Positions 56,543 through 64,000 of a stretch of 64,000 nt of DNA are shown here, in pieces; the stretch's first letter is position 1, and each line of letters starts with the position of its first letter. Below the pieces are notes generated by a model. It was not told the DNA's origin and did no database searches. It was given only the letters and a program-made list of their open reading frames with translations. Position numbers and translations under genes: made by a program. Source of the DNA: a virus; the IMG/VR virus record IMGVR_UViG_3300037502_003155, positions 1-64,000 of that record. The stretch is one strand, 5' to 3'.

Positions 56543-58291
56543 TCAAAGGTATGGCCAAAGGCACCGGTAGCCTTGGAGGGAGGAGTCGGTGCGGTTGGGT
56601 TTCTTTTGTTGGCGCTTGAAATGCTGTAGTTGAGTAAATAGCGAGTTGCCCCAAAAGCTTCCTTCGCCGCCTAATATTTTGTCCGCCGCAGCAATTCGCG
56701 CCATCACCGTCCCCTTCCCTACCTGAAGGTTTGTGGCGATCTGCTGAGCGCTAAGACCTTGTGCTGTCAGTCCTAGTACGTCTTTGTTGAGAATGTCTTT
56801 GGCAAACTCTTTTAATTCGCCAACCTGCTTATCTGTAAAAGGAAAAGCATTCTCTTTCACCCTCGCCTTCTGCCCCTTAGCCTCTTTCACCGCCCGCTTA
56901 AGCTCAGCCCTAGCCTTAGACTTTTCAACGGTGCGATCCAAAGCGGCTCTAGGGGTTTGCCTAGCTTTCTCTGGGCTGCATTGCTTCCCCCTAGGAATCC
57001 AGCCATTTCCACACGCTACCCCTTGCCCCCGTTGGTCAAAGCGGTTGTGCATCACATCTAGGTAGCCTTGAAGGAAGGCATCAGCACGGGTATTCTTCGC
57101 TTCCTGGGCCTTCCATAGTTGATCCATAATCCAGTTGTAAGGCCGTTCCCCGTTGGCGTCCTCTGTGCCAATGGTCTGCATTGTCTTAAGGGTCTTTCTT
57201 AACTCTGGATGCGAAGCCGCTAACAACGTCCGTTCTCTGCGTTCAAGCTCATCCCTAGAATATCCGTCTGAGGCTTGGTCAAGTTCAGCTTCAGGATCCC
57301 ATTTGGTGTATTTGTTGAACGCTTTGCGTGCATCAGGGTTAGCCGCAACTTGCTTTAAGTCGTCCCGTGCATCGTCATACCCTGCCAATTCCTTAGGAGA
57401 GTATTCAAACAACTCCATCACTTCATCAAAGTCGCCTGAGTCAATGCCCTTCAACTGTTGAGCGAGATCCTTAGCCTTAGGAAAAGCTTCAACCTGGCTC
57501 AAGTCGCCGCTTTCTATGGCAACCCTCAGCACTTCTTTGGCCGCATAGGGGTCATCGCCAAATGCCGCATATTGATCGGCTAGCCGTAGCGCATTCTGGG
57601 TCTTAGCTAGGTCTTTCTTGACACTAGCAGCGGACGTTTCCGTTGCTAGCTCTAATACTTCCTCTGGCTCATCCAACTGCATCAGATCAGACAGAAATGC
57701 CTGGGTATCCTCAGTGGGGGTATAGGGGTAATCCCGCTCATCTGGTTCCTGCCCTGCCCCCGTTGATTCCCATTGCTCTAGGTCTTTTTCGTAGCGCTCA
57801 TAGTTAGGATCGGCCAAGACCTTTTTAACGTCGGCTTTTGCTAGTGTCTCCCCAGGATTATTCACCCGGCACACATAGGCTTGGCTGATATGACTACCGC
57901 CACACTTTTGCCCCCGTGCTGCCTCCCCCTGGTCAAACCGCCATACCCCATGTTGGTTCAACGCTTCCAGGATAGTTTCAAACTCAATGACTCCCCCCTG
58001 CTGGTAGCGCTTGCGAATATCCCGCAGCAGTGCCGATAGCTCAGGGCGCATATCCGCCGATTCTTCCGCCGCCTCATGGAGGTGCCCTATCGCCAATAGC
58101 TTGTGCTCTGGGTAACCTGCCTCAGCTTCCCCCATTAGCACCAGGGCAGCGCCAAGGTGTTTCTCCACGCACTCCATGCAGGATGGCCGTACCGAGTCCA
58201 TCCGCATCGTATCGGCATACCCCCACACAAACTCCGGGGGCGTATCCAGTGGCAACCCATATCGGGACGCAAGCACAACAGTAGACGGCAT
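56543..58291 (-). CDS. Multi-module head protein with CX10C modules (copies 4 and 5)
   Basis: ATG at 58291 is chosen (58 bp from the 17-bp element). About 582 aa. N-terminus MPSTVVLASRYGLPLDTPPEFVWGYADTMRMD is a degenerate module, followed by SCMECVEKHLGAALVLMGEAEAGYPEHKLLAIGHLHEAAEES, a domain known near MuF genes. RGQKCGGSHISQAYVC is one CX10C copy; near residue 443 a full copy follows: DAFLQGYLDVMHNRFDQRGQG then VACGNGWIPRGKQCS. The C-terminal HTH-like segment (LTAQGLSAQQIATNLQVGKGTVMARIAAADK) suggests DNA binding. Confidence 0.65.
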   Translation of the reverse strand: MPSTVVLASRYGLPLDTPPEFVWGYADTMRMDSVRPSCMECVEKHLGAALVLMGEAEAGYPEHKLLAIGHLHEAAEESADMRPELSALLRDIRKRYQQGGVIEFETILEALNQHGVWRFDQGEAARGQKCGGSHISQAYVCRVNNPGETLAKADVKKVLADPNYERYEKDLEQWESTGAGQEPDERDYPYTPTEDTQAFLSDLMQLDEPEEVLELATETSAASVKKDLAKTQNALRLADQYAAFGDDPYAAKEVLRVAIESGDLSQVEAFPKAKDLAQQLKGIDSGDFDEVMELFEYSPKELAGYDDARDDLKQVAANPDARKAFNKYTKWDPEAELDQASDGYSRDELERRERTLLAASHPELRKTLKTMQTIGTEDANGERPYNWIMDQLWKAQEAKNTRADAFLQGYLDVMHNRFDQRGQGVACGNGWIPRGKQCSPEKARQTPRAALDRTVEKSKARAELKRAVKEAKGQKARVKENAFPFTDKQVGELKEFAKDILNKDVLGLTAQGLSAQQIATNLQVGKGTVMARIAAADKILGGEGSFWGNSLFTQLQHFKRQQKKPNRTDSSLQGYRCLWPYL

Positions 58292-58348
58292 GGGACATTC
58301 CGCGAAACTGTCACCAGTCTGCCAAGGGTGCGGGGGCATGGCTTAGCG

Positions 58349-58365
58349 TTTGCGGAATGCGCTAA
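58349..58365 (-). promoter_or_regulatory. 17-bp element TTAGCGCATTCCGCAAA
   Basis: 58 bp before the 58291 ATG, overlapping the preceding stop codon. Confidence 0.85.
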
Positions 58366-59564
58366 AACAGTTTGCTCAAGAACCCTTGCAAGTTCGGCTC
58401 ATACTTTTTGATGGCCTCGTTCAGATAGGTCTGCCGATCTCGGCTACCGTAGGGGGTTTCCGCATTGAACGGTGTGTCAAAACCCTTTTCAAAGATGGTT
58501 TTGGGGTCGGGTGGGTCGGTTAGGATTTCGATGCCCTTGCGTTTGGCCCCGTCTTCAGACATAGAGAAGATGGCACAGCGACACCCCCAGCCAGCCGGAA
58601 CTCTGCCCGCCCTCCAGAATGGGTCATCGGCATAGATCGCTTTGTTGTGCAGCGCTTTGTGGTGGTCACGGGGCTGGGGCGAATCACGCCACCGCCAGAC
58701 CCACAGCGGGCGACGCACCAACACCGATGGTTCCCGCATCTGCTGATACCGTCCGGCCCCCATGGCCCCCCTGAAGTTGGTATCAAAGATTGTCCAGATG
58801 TGGCGGGGGTTGGCAGGTTTCCAGCCCTTGCGGCCAATCAACCTAGACCACGACTTTTCAAAGTCAGCAAAGCTCATCCCCTCGGTAACGGCCTGTTCCA
58901 CCAACCACTTCGCAGCCTTAATCAGGTCAGCCTGGGCCATCCTTGCCACCACAAAGGCCCAATCGTGAAAGTCTGCGGTAAGTTGCTGGTAGGTCTCCGC
59001 TGGTAGCGCTACCTTAGCCCTGAAATAATCCACGGCCTCCTTGAACGGCAACTTAAGCCATGCGGGCTTAGCCCTGCCATCAAAGCGCACCCCGTCGCCA
59101 TCGTCGCCCTCATCTAGCACCTGTTCCCGCCCTGCCAAGTTAGCCAGCACCATGCCCTGGTAAACCTCCCGCTCTAGGCCACGGTAGGGCAGTCGAGTAA
59201 ACAATTCCCCCGGTTGCATGGAGATGCGTTGTAGGGCCGCTTTCATGTCCCCTTGCGCCAGAATCCAGGCTAGAGTACGTTTCTGCCATTGCTCCATGAT
59301 GGGCTTCACATGAGCCAAGCTACGTTCCCTCAGCCATCGGCCAAGGGCATCGGGGTCATCCCCGGCATCGTGGCGCAGGTCATCCCCTAGCCAGCCATCG
59401 CGGCGTAGCTTGGCCCCCGTCATCGACTCCACCGCAAACAGGGCCAAGGCTCGGCCCTCGGCTACCAGTGCCGATTCATCGAGGGAGTCTAGGCGGGTGG
59501 GGGTGATTCTGGGGTCAGCAATGCCGATGAGAGCGGCGTAAAATTCAGCTTCGGTTAGGTTCAT
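58362..59564 (-). CDS. Mu gpF/SPP1 gp7-like minor head protein
   Basis: 400 aa. C-terminal MuF domain: GAMGAGRYQQMREPSVLVRRPLWVWRWRDSPQPRDHHKALHNKAIYADDPFWRAG, then PAGWGCRCAI, matching the conserved H-x-x-L, D-x-F-W and GWGCRC positions. MuF proteins line the portal region and are often ejected with DNA. Overlaps both neighbours by 4 bp. Confidence 0.87.
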   Translation of the reverse strand: MNLTEAEFYAALIGIADPRITPTRLDSLDESALVAEGRALALFAVESMTGAKLRRDGWLGDDLRHDAGDDPDALGRWLRERSLAHVKPIMEQWQKRTLAWILAQGDMKAALQRISMQPGELFTRLPYRGLEREVYQGMVLANLAGREQVLDEGDDGDGVRFDGRAKPAWLKLPFKEAVDYFRAKVALPAETYQQLTADFHDWAFVVARMAQADLIKAAKWLVEQAVTEGMSFADFEKSWSRLIGRKGWKPANPRHIWTIFDTNFRGAMGAGRYQQMREPSVLVRRPLWVWRWRDSPQPRDHHKALHNKAIYADDPFWRAGRVPAGWGCRCAIFSMSEDGAKRKGIEILTDPPDPKTIFEKGFDTPFNAETPYGSRDRQTYLNEAIKKYEPNLQGFLSKLF

Positions 59565-59947
59565 GGGCGCGTCACCTTCATACTTAATCCATCCTGATAC
59601 CCCTGCAAAAATGCGCTATCAGGCCGATACCGTTCCTTTTGGCGGTTGGCCCTAGCCAATATCCCTTGCACATCCTTGTAGTTTTTAGGCACCTTCTCAC
59701 CCCATCTGCGAAACTGCATGGCGGCGGGTGTGGGCATTCCCTTGTCATCCACCAACGGATCTTTACGGCTGAGGATCTGCGCGGCCTTTCGACTGTTGAA
59801 CTTAGCCCGATCCCACTTATCGCCATCACTGGCCCCTGTGGCCTTCCGCACGGGCTTACGCACCGCACCGCTGCCCTCGTTATACTGGGCCATCTTGCGA
59901 TTGGTGCGACGGTCGTAGGCGGCGTAATGTTCGGCTAGGGTGGTCAT
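59561..59947 (-). CDS. Small head protein ending in a partial shared module
   Basis: 128 aa between portal and MuF genes. Basic, then ends RPDSAFLQGYQDGLSMKV, a truncated version of the module's FLQGYxDGMRxD half without the CX10C half. Role unknown. Confidence 0.6.
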   Translation of the reverse strand: MTTLAEHYAAYDRRTNRKMAQYNEGSGAVRKPVRKATGASDGDKWDRAKFNSRKAAQILSRKDPLVDDKGMPTPAAMQFRRWGEKVPKNYKDVQGILARANRQKERYRPDSAFLQGYQDGLSMKVTRP

Positions 59948-61608
59948 TGTGTTAGCTCCTGATACCGTCTATCCCGCCACGCCACTGCATAGCGGCTAGG
60001 CCAAATCACAAACCTCTGCTGGGCTTCCTGGGTAGCGATGGCGAGGGCATCCAACCGCACCGAGTCACCCCTTGCTCCCTCCAATACCTCAAGGCTCATA
60101 TCCTCTTCTTCGGGGGGCAGTGCCTCATCAACAAACTCCCCATCATCCACGGGGGCATCCTCAAAGCCCTCTTCGGGAATCCCCTCATCCATCGGCATCT
60201 CCCCTTCCATGCCCCCGGCCTGTTGTTGAGCCGCCTGGAATGCCTCATCATCCAGCGTCGTTTCAAAGCTGAACGATGCCCCTCCAAAGCGCGATTTCCG
60301 TACCTCTTCGGGCACCAATACCCCCGCCTGAAGGTAAACGCTATCGGTCTGGGCTTGGCTGCTACGATTGGCAATCTTTTCAGCTTCGGTCTGCTCTAGC
60401 AGTGGGTTGAATGCAATACTCCATCCCTCCAGTGGCTTGCCCCCGGTGGGGCCGTCCTTGGCTAAGAACATCAACTGATAGATTCGGTTCAGCGCTGCCA
60501 AGGGCCACCCCTCTTGGTAGGCTCCCACCTTCTTAGCCCAAGTCTTTTCCTCACTTTCCCCAGTTGCCCCAAGGCCGCTAGGCGACTCGCCAAAGAGGAT
60601 GGTGTGGGGAATCCCCAGGGCACCGATCAGCATATCCCGGTAGCTGCTAATCAGGTCGTTCAGCCCTGAGAACTGGCGAGACACAAAGTTAACCGATTCC
60701 TCATCCTTATCCAGCACCACCCCGCCCATCATCGAGGCCATCATTTGGAGTGAGGTAATGCGCTGACGAATCGCGGCTTCATTGCCTTCGGTCATCATGT
60801 CGCCAAAGCCCGCCACCTGGTAGACGAACAGGCTATAGTCTTTCACCAGATGCTCAACCCCCCTGGTCATCGACTCCCAAGCCGAGAACTGATCCCAGAC
60901 CACCTCTAGCAATGACCGATCCCATCCGTTGTTGTAGCGCATCACTTGCGGGGGCACGGGTATCCCCGGCACACGAATCACGCGACTGCGGTGGATAGGA
61001 TAGCTTTGGCTATACCCTTGCCCAGAGAATCGCCCTTGAAACATACTGACCAAGCCAGGATGCCAATCAGGGGTAATTTGCAGATGGTAATGAGTGGTCT
61101 TCAGTGGGTTAGCAATGGCGGTTTGACCGGGGTAAAGCTGAAAGCTGTCGAGGACTTCAATCTCGCGGATCGTCTTGATGTTGGCTGTATCGATGGGTTC
61201 ATGGGGCGGTCTGCCATCGTCCACGTTCAGCACAATCGCGGCACCTCGATACACATTGGCTAGATACCCTGCCCATCGAATAATTTCTCGGTCACTCGAT
61301 AGAGGTTGGTCTCTCAGGTCAGAATCCTTTGTGCGCGTACCCACCACGTTACGGTACACCTCAAAGGCCGTCTTTACCTTGTCGCTCACCCCTTCCGGCC
61401 ATGAGATTTCCCAGCCCTTAGCCGTGGCGGCATCAGGGTAAGCGGTACACGCCACATTTAGGGGCCACACCTGACACAGTTGGTCTAACTGCCCCTGCCC
61501 TAGGCGATGAACAGCTCCGACCTGGGTATACAGGGTGCTATCTGAGGCTGTCCCTAGCCCCGTCAGGGCATTGATGAGAACCCCGTCATTGCGGATTACG
61601 TCAGACAT
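59944..61608 (-). CDS. Portal protein (DUF1073-type)
   Basis: ATG at 61608 is preferred over 61620 (59 bp from the 17-bp element). About 554 aa. Family features: LDQLCQVWPLNVACTAYPDAATAKGWEI, VVWDQFSAWESMTRGVEHLVKDYSL, GLNDLISSYRDMLIGALGIPHTILFGESPSGLGATGESEEKTWAKKV, all DUF1073-type portal patterns. Acidic C-terminal tail, then RGDSVRLDALAIATQEAQQRF. A leader hairpin (AGCCCC...GGGGCT nesting ACCCCT...AGGGGT) precedes the start. Confidence 0.88.
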   Translation of the reverse strand: MSDVIRNDGVLINALTGLGTASDSTLYTQVGAVHRLGQGQLDQLCQVWPLNVACTAYPDAATAKGWEISWPEGVSDKVKTAFEVYRNVVGTRTKDSDLRDQPLSSDREIIRWAGYLANVYRGAAIVLNVDDGRPPHEPIDTANIKTIREIEVLDSFQLYPGQTAIANPLKTTHYHLQITPDWHPGLVSMFQGRFSGQGYSQSYPIHRSRVIRVPGIPVPPQVMRYNNGWDRSLLEVVWDQFSAWESMTRGVEHLVKDYSLFVYQVAGFGDMMTEGNEAAIRQRITSLQMMASMMGGVVLDKDEESVNFVSRQFSGLNDLISSYRDMLIGALGIPHTILFGESPSGLGATGESEEKTWAKKVGAYQEGWPLAALNRIYQLMFLAKDGPTGGKPLEGWSIAFNPLLEQTEAEKIANRSSQAQTDSVYLQAGVLVPEEVRKSRFGGASFSFETTLDDEAFQAAQQQAGGMEGEMPMDEGIPEEGFEDAPVDDGEFVDEALPPEEEDMSLEVLEGARGDSVRLDALAIATQEAQQRFVIWPSRYAVAWRDRRYQELTQ

Positions 61609-61666
61609 AGCCCCTGCCAAACAGAACCCCTCTACCGTGCAGGATAAAGGGGTCTGCGGGGGCTAG

Positions 61667-61683
61667 TTTGCGAAATGCGCTAA
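61667..61683 (-). promoter_or_regulatory. 17-bp element TTAGCGCATTTCGCAAA
   Basis: 59 bp before the portal ATG at 61608; overlaps the stop region of the preceding gene. Confidence 0.85.
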
Positions 61684-62069
61684 TCATTGAACTCAGGGCA
61701 AAGGTACTCAGGGGCATAGGTGGCTACCGCTGCCATCACCGTTACGGGTTCATCGTCAAGGTATCCATAGTTGCCAATGGTAATATCAACCTGCTCAGAG
61801 GCGATCTCGTCGCGGGTCATGCCTCCCCGCAATTGTTCGCAGTAGCGTTTCCCCAAGGCTACAACTTGCCAGGTTGTCCCGTCCCATCCTTGGTCTTCAA
61901 TGGCGGATAGGGTTTGTCGTTCATATTGTGCCGTTGCGGTGGCTACGGTCGCTTGCTGTCGCACTACCCCGCACATCTCTGCCAGGTTCACTACCGCCCC
62001 CGTGGGAGTCTCCATGTAGCAATAGTGGTCTCCGGTCGCAATCTGGGCAATCAACAATAGTTCAATCAT
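61680..62069 (-). CDS. DUF732-like exported protein
   Basis: 129 aa with a signal-like N-terminus (MIELLLIAQIATGDHYC) and a C-terminal VVALGKRYCEQLRGGMTRDEIAS...AVATYAPEYLCPEF, resembling DUF732 domains with a disulfide pair. Unexpected between portal and tape-measure genes; may be a lysogenic-conversion or surface protein. Confidence 0.6.
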   Translation of the reverse strand: MIELLLIAQIATGDHYCYMETPTGAVVNLAEMCGVVRQQATVATATAQYERQTLSAIEDQGWDGTTWQVVALGKRYCEQLRGGMTRDEIASEQVDITIGNYGYLDDEPVTVMAAVATYAPEYLCPEFND

Positions 62070-62105
62070 GGTGATGGTCTCCTACGTTGCCCCTAGTGTT
62101 CCCCG

Positions 62106-62122
62106 TTAGTGAATCCCGCAAA
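62106..62122 (+). promoter_or_regulatory. 17-bp element TTAGTGAATCCCGCAAA
   Basis: 58 bp before the ATG at 62180, facing the rightward tape-measure gene. C5 of the consensus is T here. Confidence 0.75.
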
Positions 62123-62179
62123 CATCTGACTAGGTCGGCATATTCCCCCTAGCCTAGACCTAGTTTTGACGGTATGGCT

Positions 62180-64000
62180 ATGGCACGGGGCAATGGTGAC
62201 AATTTAGCGGTCAAGATGGTGCTTCAGGCCCAGGACTTGGCCTCCAAGGTATTCGCCAAGGCTCAAGCCCAAATGCAGTCCTTTGGCGACACATCTGAAG
62301 CCGTCTCGCAGCAGATCGCAGAACAATTTGAAGCCCTCACCAAAGAAGCCGAAAAGTTTGCTGAGCAAATCAAGGGGCTAGAGGGTAAGCGGATTCGCCT
62401 AGAACTGAATCAGCAGGACATTCAGGGCAAAATCGCCCAGGTGGATGCTGACCTCAAAAGCCTGAGCGACCAAAAAATTAAGCTTGAGGCCGAGGGTGGC
62501 AGTGCTGAAGAAATTGCCAAGCTTCAGCGCAAGATTGAGGCTCTAAGCCGTACCAAGATCCGCCTAGGGTTGGATGCCGGGGACGTTGAGGCTCAGATTA
62601 AGGGCATTGATGACCAGATTGAGGGGCTGAATGGGAGTATTGCCGGGGTCAAAAAGCGACTCGGCACCGTTGGGGATGACATCAAATCGGCCAATAAGCC
62701 CGCCCGTGGTTTTGGGGAAACGATCAAGGGATTCTCAGGCGCTTTTGACAAGGCGGCTGGCCTTAGCTCCAAAATCTTTTTCATCGGGGAAGCCTTTCAA
62801 CAAATCTCAGGACTCGTTAATGTCGCGAGGGCATCCGTTGCAGGCTTTTACGACTCCTTCATTAATAGCAACGTTCAGCTACAGGAGCAATTGCTAGGCA
62901 CTCAAGCCACCCTCGCCGCCACCCAAGACGTATTTAGGAATGGGGTTCGTATTGAAGACCCCACAGAGGCCATTCAGGCGCTAGAAGCCCCCCTACGCCA
63001 GTCCTTGGCTAACATTCGACGCGATTCATTAGAACTAGTTGGCGTCACTTCGGCTGAACTGGTGCCATTATTCCAGGTTATTGCCCAGGGGACGGGACAG
63101 ATCAACGGCACCCTTCAAGATGCAGAACGGCTAACCATCGACTTTGCCGCCGCATTGGGGACACTCGCTATCCCCGCAGAACAGGCGCGATTTGAGATTA
63201 ATTCAATCTTTCAAGGCCAGATTACTCAAGACTCTGACCTTGCCCAGAGGCTAGGGATTACCAACGAAACAGTAGCCATCTGGAAGGCTCAAGGGAATGC
63301 CGCTGAGGAACTATCAAAACGATTGGCCGCATTCCGACAAGGTAATGCCCTCGCGGCTCAATCCATCGGTGGTGTTACGTCAAACATCCAAGAAATCTTT
63401 CAGGAAGTTACTCGTGTTGCGGGGGAACCCTTACTAACGCCCATCATCCAACAACTAGACCGCTTTTACCAAGCCCTCGCCCTCGCTCGACCCACCATTG
63501 AAGCCACACTAGGTCAGGCTATCAACTTCCTGATTGAGGTTTTTAAACGTGGTGTTGCCGTTGTTGATGCGTTATTGCCATCCTTGGGTCGGCTAGGAAG
63601 TGCCTTGTTTGACGCAGTAGGTAGCAGCGCCCAGGCCGTAGGTGAACTATTTCTCCAGTTGGTGGACGCCGCCGTTACTCTTGCCCCTGCCCTAGGGGTC
63701 ATCATTGACTTGGTTGCAGGGTTGGCTCAACGTTTTGCCGATTTTGCCGAAACGGGGGTAGGAAAAGCAGTCATTAAGATTGTTGCCTTTGGGGCTGTCA
63801 TTGGCACCATTGCGGCGGGCATTGCGGGGCTTGTTGCTCTGTTTGGCGTGGTTGGCCCAGCGATTGCCGGAGTTGCCGGAAGCATGGCTTCTGCCGCCGC
63901 CATTGGTGGGGGGCTTGCCGCTGCCTTTGTGGTACTTCAAAAGCCTCTCACAGCAGTAGGCAAAGCCGTTGGTGGGTTCCTCGTCAATTCGTTTGAGAAG
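62180..64000 (+). CDS. Tape-measure protein (partial, runs off the window)
   Basis: Open from ATG 62180 (or 62174) to the edge, 607 codons without stop. N-terminal 180 residues are a coiled coil (KEAEKFAEQIKGLEGKRIRLELNQQDIQGKIAQVDADLKSL...), then hydrophobic segments later (IKIVAFGAVIGTIAAGIAGLVALFGVVGPAIAGVAGSMAS). Long coiled-coil protein with internal membrane-like helices is the tape-measure pattern. It is rightward while most virion genes are leftward, so at least two late units exist. Confidence 0.85.
   Translation, partial: MARGNGDNLAVKMVLQAQDLASKVFAKAQAQMQSFGDTSEAVSQQIAEQFEALTKEAEKFAEQIKGLEGKRIRLELNQQDIQGKIAQVDADLKSLSDQKIKLEAEGGSAEEIAKLQRKIEALSRTKIRLGLDAGDVEAQIKGIDDQIEGLNGSIAGVKKRLGTVGDDIKSANKPARGFGETIKGFSGAFDKAAGLSSKIFFIGEAFQQISGLVNVARASVAGFYDSFINSNVQLQEQLLGTQATLAATQDVFRNGVRIEDPTEAIQALEAPLRQSLANIRRDSLELVGVTSAELVPLFQVIAQGTGQINGTLQDAERLTIDFAAALGTLAIPAEQARFEINSIFQGQITQDSDLAQRLGITNETVAIWKAQGNAAEELSKRLAAFRQGNALAAQSIGGVTSNIQEIFQEVTRVAGEPLLTPIIQQLDRFYQALALARPTIEATLGQAINFLIEVFKRGVAVVDALLPSLGRLGSALFDAVGSSAQAVGELFLQLVDAAVTLAPALGVIIDLVAGLAQRFADFAETGVGKAVIKIVAFGAVIGTIAAGIAGLVALFGVVGPAIAGVAGSMASAAAIGGGLAAAFVVLQKPLTAVGKAVGGFLVNSFEK

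Overview
The window looks like the genome of a temperate tailed cyanophage, or a prophage or phage-plasmid of a filamentous cyanobacterium (Leptolyngbya/Phormidium-like; the host is inference). Support: a complete head and tail gene set (DUF1073-type portal, Mu-F-like minor head protein, DUF2184-type capsid protein, Mu-G-like morphogenesis protein, tape measure), a phage replication/recombination set, a tyrosine integrase, two Cro/CI-like regulators, and cyanobacterial markers (an NblA-like protein, a monomeric class II ribonucleotide reductase). Terminase, lysis genes and the end of the tape-measure gene are not seen. No CRISPR array or functional tRNA was found.

Layout. 1-11.5 kb, leftward: early/accessory operon with primase-helicase, J-domain protein, KilA/MSV199-HNH-like protein, C5 DNA methyltransferase, Mor-like activator, membrane-anchored FHA protein, dCTP deaminase and an NblA-like gene. 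11.6 kb: divergent control region with a small HTH regulator. 11.7-17.4 kb, rightward: recombination operon (RusA, RecT-like, SSB, DEDDh exonuclease). 17.5-27 kb, mostly leftward: accessory module with small regulators, a Csx3/Crn3-type ring nuclease, an FtsK/HerA-like ATPase with membrane partners, a GIY-YIG-like protein, and a truncated antirepressor abutting a truncated integrase. 29-31.9 kb, rightward: class II RNR and three small genes. 32-61.6 kb, leftward: tail, adhesin, connector and head genes, interrupted by small accessory genes (47-49.5 kb) and a divergent XRE-type regulator (54.8 kb). The tape-measure gene runs rightward off the window end.

The most unusual content is non-coding. 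(1) A directional 17-bp imperfect palindrome, consensus TTAGCGNATTYCGCAAA, lies 55-71 bp before eight leftward virion genes, a similar distance before the tape measure, as a partial copy before the primase, and just downstream of the -10 box of the XRE regulator. This suggests one genome-wide dispersed-operator (stoperator-like) or promoter regulon. (2) Three AT-rich intergenic islands (28.3, 47.2 and 55.3 kb) share CAGTCAGT tetranucleotide repeats, TTGATATATAAGG stem-loops and a TTGTATAC-N-GTACACAA palindrome; the same repeats are embedded in the linkers of the primase. (3) A shared CCAACCAACAAAAGACAAT-like leader precedes about ten early genes. (4) Five copies of a CX10C peptide module occur in four virion-region proteins. 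These point to coordinated, genome-specific control systems that I do not recognise from described phages.
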